Shown in pieces: positions 1-5,589 of a DNA stretch of 19,160 nt. Location of the stretch: assembly GCA_017848205.1 (NCBI GenBank), contig JAGDDO010000464.1, forward strand, positions 1 through 19,160, written 5' to 3'. Within the stretch, counting starts at the first letter, position 1. Every line of letters starts with the position of its first letter. Under the pieces are notes generated by a model. The model was not told the DNA's origin and made no database searches. It worked only from the letters and a program-made list of their open reading frames with translations. Source of the stretch: Oscillospiraceae bacterium. Its GTDB lineage: Bacteria > Bacillota_A > Clostridia > Oscillospirales > Ruminococcaceae. A program made the position numbers and the translations under genes.

Positions 1-528
1 CCTGAATGTATTTATCATCTGAAAATCGTTACCCGCGAGCAGATCAGCATATCTGTCATTTCCCGATGCATACAGGAATTCCGAGAACGACAGCGGATAC
101 AGCTTTATAAAATCGACCTTACCGACCGGAAAAGATGTTCCGCTGTGTAAAGCTATACCCAAAAGCGAACCGGCGCATACAACATTATACTCCGGATTGT
201 TCTCATAGAAATACTTCAGTGAAGAAAGTGCGGAAGGCACTTCCTGTATTTCATCAAAAATAATAAGCGTTTTTTCTGCATCTATTTTCTTACCCGAAAA
301 CAGCTCCAGTCCTGTGATTATCCTGTTTACATTCATGTCCGAATCAAACAGTTCCCTGATACTAAGATCAGAGTCGAAATTGATATAAACTGTATTCTGA
401 TAATGAAGTCTGCCGAACTCTTTCATGAGCCACGTTTTTCCGACCTGTCTGGCTCCTTCGATTATAAGCGGCTTTCTGTTTCTTTTATTTTTCCATCCTA
501 ACAACTCAGCCATAGCTGCGCGTTCCAT
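1..528 (-). CDS. DUF4143-type AAA ATPase (partial, 3' end outside window)
   Basis: The reading frame is open from an ATG at 528 to the window edge, giving 176 residues with no stop. Visible motifs are a Walker A loop GARQVGKT (residues 25-32), a Walker B strand LIIFDEIQE (88-96) and a sensor-like VCAGSLLG (117-124). This order, and the spacing between motifs, is typical of the AAA_14/DUF4143 'ATP-binding protein' family, whose DUF4143 half would lie beyond the edge. Cellular function in this family is poorly defined; a role as a nucleotide-dependent switch or in defence or toxin-antitoxin behaviour is only speculation. The start at 528 is favoured because GGAG sits 8 nt upstream; an in-frame ATG at 513 is an alternative. 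Transcription runs away from the GNAT module, from the promoter at 649-621. Confidence 0.85.
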   Translation of the reverse strand, partial: MERAAMAELLGWKNKRNRKPLIIEGARQVGKTWLMKEFGRLHYQNTVYINFDSDLSIRELFDSDMNVNRIITGLELFSGKKIDAEKTLIIFDEIQEVPSALSSLKYFYENNPEYNVVCAGSLLGIALHSGTSFPVGKVDFIKLYPLSFSEFLYASGNDRYADLLAGNDFQMINTFR

Positions 529-620
529 AACATCAGCTCCAGATTTATCATGATTACCGTGTAGCGCGTATTATTTATCATCAGTCTGAAATAATAGTTA
601 CTATCATAGTTTGTAAATTC

Positions 621-649
621 ATTATAGCACATCGCCACAAAAAGTGCAA
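621..649 (-). promoter_or_regulatory. Promoter of the DUF4143-type ATPase gene
   Basis: Read on the minus strand there is TTGCAC (649-644), a 17-nt spacer, and a perfect TATAAT (626-621). Transcription would begin near 614, leaving a leader of about 85 nt before the ATG at 528. The -35 box lies inside the first of three 32-bp repeats, so whatever binds these repeats would compete with or contact RNA polymerase. Confidence 0.7.
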
Positions 650-731
650 CGACTTTCTGTGTTGAATCGCAAAAAGTGCAGCGACTTTCTGCGTATGAGT
701 ACAAAAATTACAACGACTTTTGTTGCCTGGC
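636..731. repeat. Three 32-bp tandem repeats, operator-like
   Basis: Units begin at 636, 668 and 700 with an exact 32-bp period. Units 1 and 2 differ at only a few positions in their first 27 bases; unit 3 is more diverged. The shared core runs from a run of five A to CGACTTT and contains a dyad AAAGT-N6-ACTTT (641-656, 673-688; degenerate in unit 3). The period is about three helical turns, so all dyads face the same side of the DNA. Unit 1 covers the -35 box of the ATPase promoter, and units 2 and 3 stack upstream. This is consistent with a multi-site operator or activator array. The binding protein is unknown. Confidence 0.8.
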
Positions 732-740
732 ATAAAAATT

Positions 741-750
741 GTATCAGGCA
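741..750 (+). repeat. GTATCAGGCA copy, left of GNAT module
   Basis: The 10-mer GTATCAGGCA occurs here and again at 1777-1786, with its inverse at 1794-1803, so copies lie on both sides of the GNAT module. Here it also forms an imperfect hairpin with TGCCTG at 724-729 (15-nt loop). It may be a boundary remnant or a repeated hairpin motif; chance is not excluded for 10 bases. Confidence 0.4.
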
Positions 751-829
751 CCATCATTTCATTAAGACCATTACGCGAATAAATATACGTAAATACGCTG
801 GATCAGTGAAGCATTAGACTAGTATATTA

Positions 830-858
830 TTGACATTTCTTGTTCAGCATGGTATAAT
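830..858 (+). promoter_or_regulatory. Consensus promoter of the GNAT module
   Basis: TTGACA (830-835), a 17-nt spacer and TATAAT (853-858) match the housekeeping sigma consensus exactly. The start site would be near 865. A short inverted repeat AAAGAT-N5-ATCTTT (865-881) sits right at that point and could be an autoregulatory operator, as is usual for toxin-antitoxin operons; that role is an inference. Confidence 0.85.
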
Positions 859-923
859 ACTTATAAAGATTATTCATCTTTTAAATTCTTATAACAAACT
901 AAAGACAAGGAGGAGGAAATATT

Positions 924-1106
924 ATGGCAACTTCAAGTATTACTCACAACTTTGTCATCACTGGTCAGGAAAAGATAGAAGCTTTTGCGAATGCGATTGA
1001 AAAATCAGCCACAAATCCTTCTTCTGAAACTTCAGAAATAAAATATACTGAAATCAAAACCATTGATGAACTTAAAGATTTACTAAGCAAAAGGAAAAAA
1101 GCATGA
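924..1106 (+). CDS. Small antitoxin-like protein upstream of GNAT gene
   Basis: A 60-residue protein preceded by a very strong ribosome binding site (AAGGAGGAGG, 907-916, 7 nt before the ATG). The N-terminal part (SITHNFVITGQEKIEAFANAIE) predicts a beta strand followed by a helix; the middle is Ser/Thr/Glu-rich and probably disordered; the C-terminus ends in a Lys/Arg-rich helix. Its stop overlaps the next gene's start as ATGA (1103-1106), so the two are translationally coupled. Small proteins of this look often precede GNAT-fold acetyltransferases on accessory elements of Firmicutes. By position it could be an antitoxin or partner protein, but there is no recognisable DNA-binding motif and the function is not established. 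Confidence 0.7.
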   Translation: MATSSITHNFVITGQEKIEAFANAIEKSATNPSSETSEIKYTEIKTIDELKDLLSKRKKA

Positions 1107-1711
1107 ACAAAGATAACATCATTATATTAAATCTCAGCGAATTTGATGTTGAAAATATCGGAGATGATATATCAGATATCATCTCCGATTTTACTTGCAC
1201 ATTAAATAAAGATGTTGAATCATTTCTTCATAACAACGCTATAGAATTCACAAGGAAAAAGCAGTCGGTAACTTATCTGGTATTATCAGGTAAAAGTGCA
1301 CAGCTGCTCGGTTATTTTTCACTTACTATTAAACCGATAACAATTACTATCGATGTAAACACAAGCATAAGCAATACCATGCGTAAGAAAATAGAAAGAG
1401 TTAGTAAATTCGATGAAGACTCTCATTCTTACACACTTGCTGCTTACCTTATTGCACAGTTAGGAAAAAACTTCTCTGAAAATGTCGATATTCTTATTGA
1501 TGGCAGTGACTTATTGAATCTTGCAGTCGAAAAAATAAAAGAAGCTCAGAATATTGTCGGTGGCCTTGCCGTTTTTCTGGAAGCAGAGGATAATGAAAAA
1601 CTTCTTGAATTCTATAAATCTAAAAATGGATTTGTTGAATTTGGTTCACGTATGTCTGAATCCAGCAGCGAACCACACAAACTAATTCAAATGATCAAAC
1701 TTCTCAAATAA
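1103..1711 (+). CDS. GNAT-fold acetyltransferase, possible toxin
   Basis: A 202-residue protein with a GNAT-like layout. Strands around residues 55-82 (VTYLVLSG, LLGYFSLTIKPI) are followed by the likely acetyl-CoA strand and loop YTLAAYLIAQLGKNF (110-124), a helix (140-155), the strand GGLAVFLEA (153-161), and the closing LLEFYKSKNGFVEFG (167-181), which is the familiar 'FYxxxGF' end of GNAT domains. The substrate is unknown. It is coupled to the 60-residue gene by ATGA and followed by a 15-bp hairpin. GNAT toxins that acetylate charged tRNAs occur in such pairs, but this one lacks a DUF1778/RHH antitoxin, so the toxin label is tentative; an ordinary acetyltransferase is the alternative. The gene is visibly more AT-rich than the housekeeping block, suggesting acquisition. 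Confidence 0.75.
   Translation: MNKDNIIILNLSEFDVENIGDDISDIISDFTCTLNKDVESFLHNNAIEFTRKKQSVTYLVLSGKSAQLLGYFSLTIKPITITIDVNTSISNTMRKKIERVSKFDEDSHSYTLAAYLIAQLGKNFSENVDILIDGSDLLNLAVEKIKEAQNIVGGLAVFLEAEDNEKLLEFYKSKNGFVEFGSRMSESSSEPHKLIQMIKLLK
1157..1189 (+). repeat. Perfect 14-bp inverted repeat inside GNAT gene
   Basis: ATCGGAGATGATAT (1157-1170) and its exact reverse complement (1176-1189) are separated by 5 nt. It encodes residues 19-29 of the acetyltransferase. In mRNA it would form a stable stem about 50 nt after the start codon. Confidence 0.85.
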
Positions 1712-1720
1712 ACAAATATT

Positions 1721-1758
1721 AAGAGCTATCTGATTTAATTACGAATCAGATAGCTCTT
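1721..1758 (+). terminator. Hairpin terminator after GNAT gene
   Basis: A 15-bp perfect stem (AAGAGCTATCTGATT, 1721-1735, pairing with 1744-1758) with an 8-nt loop begins 10 nt after the GNAT stop codon. The U tract is weak (ATTGCTCTGTT), so efficiency is uncertain, although position and stem strength fit a terminator. Confidence 0.6.
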
Positions 1759-1776
1759 ATTGCTCTGTTCAGAAAG

Positions 1777-1803
1777 GTATCAGGCATCGCTGATGCCTGA
1801 TAC
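1777..1803. repeat. 12-bp inverted repeat containing GTATCAGGCA
   Basis: GTATCAGGCATC (1777-1788) pairs with GATGCCTGATAC (1792-1803) around a 3-nt loop. It holds both orientations of the 10-mer found at 741-750. There is no U tract, so it is more likely a repeat or structural element than a terminator. Confidence 0.55.
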
Positions 1804-1811
1804 TATCAATA

Positions 1812-1840
1812 AGCTGCCTTAAGGCAGCTCTCGTTTTGTT
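1812..1840 (+). terminator. Palindrome with T-rich tail
   Basis: An 18-bp perfect palindrome made of AGCTGCCTT and its complement (1812-1829) is followed by CTCGTTTTGTT. The pattern fits a plus-strand intrinsic terminator, a second one behind the GNAT module. The palindrome leaves no loop unless the central bases open. Confidence 0.5.
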
Positions 1841-1888
1841 TGAATTCCAATTTGCCCGCAATTAAACGCGCAAGCTTAATGTTTTCAG

Positions 1889-1917
1889 AATTCAGATGCG
1901 CTCTGTGCATCTGAATT
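1889..1917. terminator. Hairpin after lipase-like gene
   Basis: An 11-bp stem AATTCAGATGC (1889-1899) pairs with 1907-1917 around a 7-nt loop. It lies directly beyond the stop codon (TAG, 1922-1920) of the lipase-like gene. T-rich flanks are modest on either strand, so it may be a weak minus-strand terminator or an mRNA 3'-end stabiliser. Confidence 0.45.
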
Positions 1918-1919
1918 TT

Positions 1920-3578
1920 CTATTGTGCCGCAGGCACCACATTTTCGGACGATGCCATCATATCTCTTTCGTCTGCTTCAAGCCTGTCAGCAGTATCACT
2001 GAGATAGTTTGCGCATAGCTCCAGTTTGATTGAATGGCCTATTTTCATATCTGCCAGCTGCAGATCCAGCAGGTCTGTCCATTTTACTTTGCTGTATAGC
2101 CCGGATATTTCCTTATCAAGAGCACCGAGTCTTGAATTGACGTTCCTGATCCTGTCAGCAAGTCCGCGGAGTGCGGAAGTATCGCATTTTATGCTGCTGT
2201 CTGAGCTCAGATTTTTCAAGCCGTTTTTCATAATACTCAGAATATCCGAGCAGAACTCCTTGCATTTCATAACCGCTCTTGATACTCTGGCTATGTTTGA
2301 AACCACGCTGGATACACAGAGGAGAAAAATTTCAACTGCAGTGACCGCAAGTCTGAGTCCGGCATAATAACATACTGTAACTGCCAGCTGCGTAACCGTT
2401 GAGATCAGTGCATTATCCTTAAACTGAAGCGGCTTTTTCAGAAAATTGAGAAGTGCTTTGTCTATACTTTTCTGTACGGACAAATCTGTAAACAGCGATC
2501 CTGCAATAATGTCAAGCTCGGATAACGCGATTATATAATCCGACACTCCCGAAGACTCACCGTTCAGACCGACGCTGTCTCCGCCAAGTGCTACTTCTAT
2601 TACCGACATCATTGAACGGCAGACTGCATCACGGTCTTCATCCGGAAGAGAAAAAACATATTTATTGAGGCTCTTCGCCAGTGCAGCTAATCCTCTCTGT
2701 CTGCTCACTTCCGGAAGCAGTCCCCCGCCGTTAAAATCAAAAAGCGTAGGAATCGGATTTCCGCTTTCATCTTTCCTGAACGGAGCATGGGCTCCTTCGA
2801 AATCCACATCACCTGTCGGAGTTCCGATGTACATTTTCTGTTCTTTACTGAAAATTCCCGGCCCCAGCTCATTAACATAGTCATTGTCACCGCATATCGA
2901 ATACATCTTTGAGCACTGTTCCTTATAGTATTCTTCCCCGAAGACTTCACGGATATGATCTATAGCGGCCTGAGACGGACTCTGGCCGTCAAATGAGTAG
3001 ACGTGATCAACAAGATGACCGTACTTTGAATACAGAGTTACAAACTGCGCACCGTTACCGCCCTTGGAATGTCCGGTAGGCATAAGGTTGCAGGATGAAT
3101 CGATACCCAGCTTTTCGATGGCATGATCAAAGAACTCAAGACCTTTCTTCTGATACGGCGAATACTCTGTGACCAGACCCACAGCATTATCGAACCATCT
3201 TCCGTCACCTGTTCCCTTGAAAGCAAGAAAAACATCCCGTGAAGTACCGTTGTCTCTGTAGAAAACAGCCTCATATGCCCCGCGGTATTCGCTGTTATAA
3301 CTGGTGAATTCACTGCTGTCCCCGAGTACATATTCTCCTATGTGCAGTTCCTGTCCTTTCGTTGTGTCGAGAAATGTTCTCACTGCTGCCACCGCAGCAC
3401 TTTCATCCTCGTTAAGGCCTCCTGACATAAATATCTGTTCAACGATAGAACGTATATCCATTCCCTCGTAGTCGGGGTCAGTCAGTGCATTGCTGTACAT
3501 AAGAGTATCGAATACAAAAGCAGTATTGGCTTCATCCATATTAATTCCGTTCTGTAATACTGATTCTCCCATACTCAT
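1920..3578 (-). CDS. Lipase-like alpha/beta hydrolase with C-terminal LXG-like helical domain (TslA-like)
   Basis: About 552 residues. The N-terminal half is a Mbeg1/DUF2974-like lipase: strand DVFLAFKGTGDG (115-126), nucleophile elbow PTGHSKGG (167-174, candidate Ser171), an Asp in SFDGQSP (near 197) or GDNDYV (231-236), and a candidate His264 in EGAHAPF. Residues 392-428 are strongly hydrophobic. Residues 466-538 form long amphipathic helices (LRGLADRIRNVNSRLGALD, then DLQLADMKIGH) resembling WXG100/LXG targeting domains. There is no signal peptide. Enzyme first and helical domain last matches the reversed layout of the type VII secreted lipase TslA; the likely substrate is a membrane or lipid ester. 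The start is ambiguous: ATG 3578 overlaps the upstream stop as ATGA and was chosen; GTG 3584 and ATG 3572 are in frame. It is third in its operon. Confidence 0.8.
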   Translation of the reverse strand: MSMGESVLQNGINMDEANTAFVFDTLMYSNALTDPDYEGMDIRSIVEQIFMSGGLNEDESAAVAAVRTFLDTTKGQELHIGEYVLGDSSEFTSYNSEYRGAYEAVFYRDNGTSRDVFLAFKGTGDGRWFDNAVGLVTEYSPYQKKGLEFFDHAIEKLGIDSSCNLMPTGHSKGGNGAQFVTLYSKYGHLVDHVYSFDGQSPSQAAIDHIREVFGEEYYKEQCSKMYSICGDNDYVNELGPGIFSKEQKMYIGTPTGDVDFEGAHAPFRKDESGNPIPTLFDFNGGGLLPEVSRQRGLAALAKSLNKYVFSLPDEDRDAVCRSMMSVIEVALGGDSVGLNGESSGVSDYIIALSELDIIAGSLFTDLSVQKSIDKALLNFLKKPLQFKDNALISTVTQLAVTVCYYAGLRLAVTAVEIFLLCVSSVVSNIARVSRAVMKCKEFCSDILSIMKNGLKNLSSDSSIKCDTSALRGLADRIRNVNSRLGALDKEISGLYSKVKWTDLLDLQLADMKIGHSIKLELCANYLSDTADRLEADERDMMASSENVVPAAQ

Positions 3579-4324
3579 ATCCACCGTGCTTCTTTCTCAT
3601 AGTTATTTACATTCCCGTGCAGCCAGATCTGTCCGTGATATGAATGCCATCCTTTAGTGGCTCTGAGTGAAGGATCTTCAAAGTTGTCGTATACAGCCTC
3701 ATCTGTTGTATAGAACACATTTGCACAGCATATCACATTCTTTTCGTGAAATTTCTCATATAAGGCTCTGAGCTTTTCCTCTCTGTCAGAATCATCATAG
3801 CCCGGTGCCAGAAAGATCTCACACTTTAAATTCGACCCGTCTGAACCCAGATATTCGGAAAGGCTGGTATTCTTATTAAAGTTTTCAGGCAGAACATGTC
3901 CTTTTACCACCGGACTTTTAACTCTGCATTCACCGTAAACTTCACTCGCGATCTCATTCATTATGCGCAGTCTCTGTTCCCCGAAATAAAATGCCAGATA
4001 GTTGTCACGATAGTTTACCTTATCGTTTTCAAACCAGACTCTGACCAGAATTTTATCGTCACTGCCTTCATTCCCTGATAATGCTGCCGAACGGAAATAC
4101 CATTTAGCCGATGACTTCTCCGGCTGGAAATCATCATAGGCTTCGGCGAAAATAAAATCTTCCCCGTACTTTTCTTCAAGATATGCTTCGCAGCTTTCCT
4201 TGAATAACGGATATCTTTTCTTGTCTTTTTCAAACATGCATCCACACACTCCGATCACAAGCAGGGTGACAACCGATATTATCAGACCTGCCTTTAAACT
4301 TATTTTTCTCACGTTTTCAGTCAT
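3575..4324 (-). CDS. Lipoprotein, candidate immunity partner of the lipase
   Basis: A 249-residue protein with a lipoprotein signal: basic start (TENVRKISLK), hydrophobic core (residues 12-26) and lipobox VCGC with lipidated Cys29. The mature part (30-249) is mostly polar with mixed alpha/beta character and is rich in Tyr, Glu and Asp; I recognise no catalytic motif. It should be anchored outside the membrane. Its start overlaps the upstream small gene by 8 nt and its stop overlaps the lipase start, so all three are made together. By position and location it is a good candidate for an immunity protein that protects the outer face of the membrane from the lipase, like the TilA lipoprotein with TslA. 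That role is inferred from context, not from a family match. Confidence 0.75.
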   Translation of the reverse strand: MTENVRKISLKAGLIISVVTLLVIGVCGCMFEKDKKRYPLFKESCEAYLEEKYGEDFIFAEAYDDFQPEKSSAKWYFRSAALSGNEGSDDKILVRVWFENDKVNYRDNYLAFYFGEQRLRIMNEIASEVYGECRVKSPVVKGHVLPENFNKNTSLSEYLGSDGSNLKCEIFLAPGYDDSDREEKLRALYEKFHEKNVICCANVFYTTDEAVYDNFEDPSLRATKGWHSYHGQIWLHGNVNNYEKEARWI

Positions 4325-4511
4325 CAGCCTTTGAGGTATCTATGCTGCAAAGTCTTGAACGTGCATTCATGTAACTGCTTATACTTTCATCCAGAGCAGA
4401 AACGAACATCCCGGTATTTATCCCCTGAAAGCTGCTTAGTTCATGCCGTATATCACCGAGTTCATTTATTATGCTGTTCAGTTCATCTATAACATGTGAC
4501 AGATCAGCCAT
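4317..4511 (-). CDS. Small helical protein, WXG100/Lap-like secretion partner
   Basis: A 64-residue protein starting behind an excellent site (AGGAGG, 7 nt before the ATG). The sequence predicts two amphipathic helices (about 2-27 and 33-54) separated by a short Gly/Asn turn (QGINTGMF), the hairpin shape of WXG100 and of the small helical Lap/Tla partners of LXG effectors. There is no Trp-X-Gly at the turn, no signal peptide and no membrane segment. Being first in the operon with the lipase fits a chaperone or targeting factor that pairs with the lipase C-terminal helices. Homology cannot be proven for so short a sequence. Confidence 0.7.
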   Translation of the reverse strand: MADLSHVIDELNSIINELGDIRHELSSFQGINTGMFVSALDESISSYMNARSRLCSIDTSKADD

Positions 4512-4649
4512 TTGTCATCCTCCTGTCGATAGTATTCTCCTCATTTATAAAAATCCCACGAGAACCGGAGCACGCATGAGACATATTCAGATAAAAACTA
4601 TTATTTAAAAGCAAATGCACTGTCCTGCGCGGCCACTGCAACTGGTAAC

Positions 4650-4678
4650 ATTATATCATAATATATTTATCACGTCAA
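4650..4678 (-). promoter_or_regulatory. Promoter of the lipase operon
   Basis: On the minus strand TTGACG (4678-4673), a 17-nt spacer and TATAAT (4655-4650). Transcription would start near 4643 and leave a leader of about 130 nt before the 64-residue gene. No riboswitch-like structure was recognised in that leader. This promoter and the TetR promoter fire back to back, about 110 bp apart; together they fill the gene-free stretch 4512-4902. Confidence 0.75.
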
Positions 4679-4790
4679 ATCTTTTATTGAAAATGTATAT
4701 AATCAGAAAATCAAATCAACATCAGACTAATATAACAGCTGTTTATAAGCGTCCGCAAAAAATATTTTTACAGTCTCTAATAGAATAGTG

Positions 4791-4819
4791 TTGATTTTTT
4801 CTTCCGCATGTATTATAAT
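4791..4819 (+). promoter_or_regulatory. Promoter of the TetR-family gene
   Basis: TTGATT (4791-4796), a 17-nt spacer and TATAAT (4814-4819). The start site would be near 4826, upstream of a 24-bp inverted repeat that may be the regulator's own operator. Confidence 0.7.
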
Positions 4820-4849
4820 ATTGTGTAGAATAAAAAGCAAACGGTATAT

Positions 4850-4873
4850 TTCATGTCCTTTAACAGACATGAA
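4850..4873. promoter_or_regulatory. Inverted repeat, candidate TetR-family operator
   Basis: TTCATGTC (4850-4857) and GACATGAA (4866-4873) are perfect 8-bp arms around an 8-nt centre. The element lies between the promoter and the ribosome binding site of the TetR-family gene, a normal place for an autorepressor operator. Binding is inferred. Confidence 0.5.
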
Positions 4874-4902
4874 TGTATGTAATTTAAGAAAGGATAATTC
4901 AA

Positions 4903-5490
4903 ATGGTAAACCCACGCGACAGACGTGTCAGAAAAACCGAAGAACAGCTTGTAAAGGGCCTTACAAAGCTCATGAAAACCAAGAGCATCAAGAACATCAC
5001 CGTAAGGGAACTCGCTGACGAGGTGGACATCAACCGCTCTACCTTCTACCTCCACTACAAAGATATTTTTGACATGGTTGAAAAGATCGAAAACGAACTT
5101 GCCGCAAACCTTATAAGCACACTTGACGAACTGAACAACAACCACATCACCCAGAACATCCTTCTCGATTTTCTGAGCGATACTTTTGAAACGATCTACC
5201 TTAACGCAGAACTCTGTGCGGTACTTTTAAGCAGCAACGGCGACATAAGCTTCCAGAAAAAGCTCCGTGACATAATCGACACAAAGACTCTGGAGATCGT
5301 AAACACTTATCTTGCCGGAAAAGCAACAAAAGATGAAACTGTGCTCATTACAAGCTTCATCATCAACGGTATACTCGGTATCATTTCCACATGGCTGCAG
5401 AACATCAGCATCGGCACACCTGAAAAGATGGCCGCAACAGCATGCAGTCTCATTGAAAACGGCATAAACGGATTCTATACCAAAAACTAA
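4903..5490 (+). CDS. TetR/AcrR-family transcriptional regulator
   Basis: A 195-residue protein. Residues 8-60 form the TetR DNA-binding domain, with the helix-turn-helix ITVRELADEVDINRSTFYLHYKD at 32-54 including the family's STFYLHY signature. Residues 65-190 are a helical ligand/dimer domain with hydrophobic segments (TSFIINGILGIISTWL) that do not look like membrane spans. A purine-rich AAGAAAGGA lies just upstream of the ATG at 4903. No transporter or enzyme adjoins it on the same strand; the nearest divergent partner is the lipase operon, so it may control that operon and itself. The inducer is unknown. It ends at two hairpins shared with the convergent DUF3048 gene. Confidence 0.9.
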   Translation: MVNPRDRRVRKTEEQLVKGLTKLMKTKSIKNITVRELADEVDINRSTFYLHYKDIFDMVEKIENELAANLISTLDELNNNHITQNILLDFLSDTFETIYLNAELCAVLLSSNGDISFQKKLRDIIDTKTLEIVNTYLAGKATKDETVLITSFIINGILGIISTWLQNISIGTPEKMAATACSLIENGINGFYTKN

Positions 5491-5496
5491 GGAAGT

Positions 5497-5523
5497 CAGC
5501 AATCCGGCTTCGCCGGATTGCTG
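5497..5523 (+). terminator. GC-rich hairpin after TetR gene
   Basis: A 12-bp stem (CAGCAATCCGGC, 5497-5508, pairing with 5512-5523) with a TTC loop starts 6 nt after the stop. It is followed by G residues rather than U, so it probably acts as a 3' stabiliser or an additional pause element ahead of the stronger terminator. Confidence 0.5.
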
Positions 5524-5534
5524 GGGGGAGAAAT

Positions 5535-5582
5535 AAAGCGTATAAACAAAGAACTCAAAAATCTTTGTTTATACGCTTTTTT
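5535..5582. terminator. Strong bidirectional terminator
   Basis: An 18-bp perfect stem (5535-5552 with 5562-5579, arm AAAGCGTATAAACAAAGA) has a 9-nt loop and a TTTTTT tail on the plus strand; on the minus strand the stem is followed by ATTTCT. It separates the convergent TetR-family and DUF3048 genes and would end the long minus-strand operon. Confidence 0.85.
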
Positions 5583-5589
5583 GTTATTA

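Noticed and set aside
498..704. Minus-strand open frame of 68 codons across the ATPase promoter
   Set aside because: It lies over the 32-bp repeats, promoter and leader, has no ribosome binding site and overlaps the ATPase start in another frame. Its apparent peptide repeats only reflect the DNA repeats.
636..731. CRISPR-like array
   Set aside because: The 32-bp period has no separate spacers: units are adjacent and diverge gradually, there are only three, and the array overlaps a promoter.
4512..4643. Riboswitch or attenuator in the leader of the lipase operon
   Set aside because: The leader is about 130 nt but shows no recognised aptamer motif and no terminator hairpin with U tract.
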